In this document: piece after piece, positions 5,221-5,909 of the stretch
Layout of the letters: the number at the start of each line of letters is the position of its first letter
Position numbering within the stretch: position 1 is the stretch's first letter
Assembly: GCA_023388015.1 (NCBI GenBank)
Contig: JAEWHB010000057.1
Coordinates: forward strand, 1-5,909
Direction of reading: 5' to 3'
Origin: Bacteroidota bacterium
Lineage (GTDB): Bacteria > Bacteroidota > Bacteroidia > Flavobacteriales > Weeksellaceae
DNA length: 5,909 nt
The notes under the pieces: model-generated
Databases searched by the model: none
Seen by the model: only the letters and a program-made list of their open reading frames with translations
What the model was told of the DNA's origin: nothing
Made by a program: the position numbers and the translations under genes

Positions 5221-5909
5221 TTATTTCATGTCCAACGAAGTCTGATTATTACCGGAATTTGGGATTTTCAAATCCAATTTTAATGCCAGATTTAGGTTTT
5301 CAATAAACTGTGAAGCGAGCAGAGGAGACTCCAATTCAATGTTTTGATGCACAAAGAAATAGAGTTTTTGCAATCCCTGATTTTTCCAGATTTTAATCCT
5401 TTCCACCCATTCGTCCAATCGGTCATAATCCGACTCATGGTTCGCACCTACATATCGGATGAAAGCCACCGGACTGGTCAGTCGCATGTGCATCATATCG
5501 CGCCTTCCGGCCGTGTCCACAATGATGTTGGCCATATTCAGACTTTCGAGCAATGAGCAAAATTCATCATTGATTTTTTCGTCAGAAAACCATTCTTCGT
5601 TGCGAACTTCCACGGCAAGCGGAAAACCTTTTGGGAAAGCTTCCAGCGCATTTTTCAAACGATCAAAATCCTTGGGTTTGAAATTGTCGTGCAATTGCAT
5701 AAAAGCCATCCCGAATTTTTCTTCGAAATTACTCACGGCATTTGCGAAATTCTCAATGGGTTCTTCGACATTGATCAATCGCCGAAAATGCGTGATGATG
5801 TTGGGAACTTTCGGGAAGAATTGAAAACCTTCGGGCGTCTTGTTTTTCCAGGTTTGGACTTGTTGCCAATCAGGCATTTTATAAAAAGTAGCATTGAGTT
5901 CGATGGAAT
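5221..5909 (-). CDS. DUF72 (YecE-like) family protein, 5' end outside the window
   Basis: The reading frame stays open to the window edge. Upstream of the Met codon at 5875-5877 it continues SIELNATFYK, which is normal DUF72 sequence, so that Met is internal (KMPDWQQV) and the true start lies beyond 5909. About 228 codons are visible and the C-terminus is complete. Family blocks seen in order: TPEGFQFFPKVPN, FGMAFMQLHDNFKP, FPLAVEVRNEEWF, NIIVDTAGRRDMMHMRLTSP, VAFIRYVGANHESDYDRLDEW and LYFFVHQNIELESP. DUF72 proteins (PF01904; E. coli YecE) form a TIM-barrel-like fold whose conserved charged residues suggest an active site, but no reaction is established. No signal peptide can be judged because the N-terminus is missing. 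The lipocalin gene follows after 40 nt on the same strand. Confidence 0.92.
   Translation of the reverse strand, partial: SIELNATFYKMPDWQQVQTWKNKTPEGFQFFPKVPNIITHFRRLINVEEPIENFANAVSNFEEKFGMAFMQLHDNFKPKDFDRLKNALEAFPKGFPLAVEVRNEEWFSDEKINDEFCSLLESLNMANIIVDTAGRRDMMHMRLTSPVAFIRYVGANHESDYDRLDEWVERIKIWKNQGLQKLYFFVHQNIELESPLLASQFIENLNLALKLDLKIPNSGNNQTSLDMK

Noticed and set aside
5221..5877. DUF72 gene as a complete ORF starting at 5877
   Set aside because: The frame continues without a stop to the window edge and the residues before that Met (SIELNATFYK) are typical DUF72 sequence, so the gene is cut by the window.

Overview
The window is a piece of a Bacteroidota chromosome, most likely from a flavobacterium (Weeksellaceae / Chryseobacterium-like, an inference). 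The evidence is AT-rich DNA, A-rich leaders without Shine-Dalgarno sites, promoter-like TTG-N19-nnnnTTTG elements, and typical families: LytS/LytTR two-component systems with 2TM proteins, a Bacteroidota-style lipoprotein hydrolase and DUF72. There are eight genes and no RNA gene, mobile element or CRISPR array. Two genes run off the window edges.

Left part (1-1168, + strand): the 3' end of a metallo-beta-lactamase-fold hydrolase. It overlaps by 22 nt a lipoprotein of the alpha/beta-hydrolase type that is clearly more AT-rich than its surroundings (about 31% GC by hand count, against about 42% in the next gene).

Centre (1169-4645, + strand): the core of the window is a five-gene signalling operon. 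The order is a secreted TPR-like protein, a LytS-type membrane histidine kinase with a 2TM domain fused to its C-terminus, two separate small 2TM proteins, and a LytTR response regulator. Three 2TM modules therefore lie in a row between kinase and regulator. The 108-nt leader of the operon holds an 11-bp direct repeat (ACArTTCATCC) with a 21-bp period. Its first 9 bases in the second copy fit the general LytTR-binding consensus, and the repeat ends 8 bp before a predicted -33 box. This is a good candidate for the operator of this system and suggests autoregulation.

Right part (4647-5909, - strand): a Blc-type lipocalin lipoprotein preceded by a DUF72 (YecE-like) gene whose 5' end lies beyond the window. 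These two are probably co-transcribed. The lipocalin and the response regulator converge with one base between their stop codons, and a short hairpin lies over the lipocalin's last codons.

The most interesting points are the LytTR-like operator, the kinase-2TM fusion whose junction still looks like the start of a free 2TM protein, and the run of three 2TM modules of unknown function.
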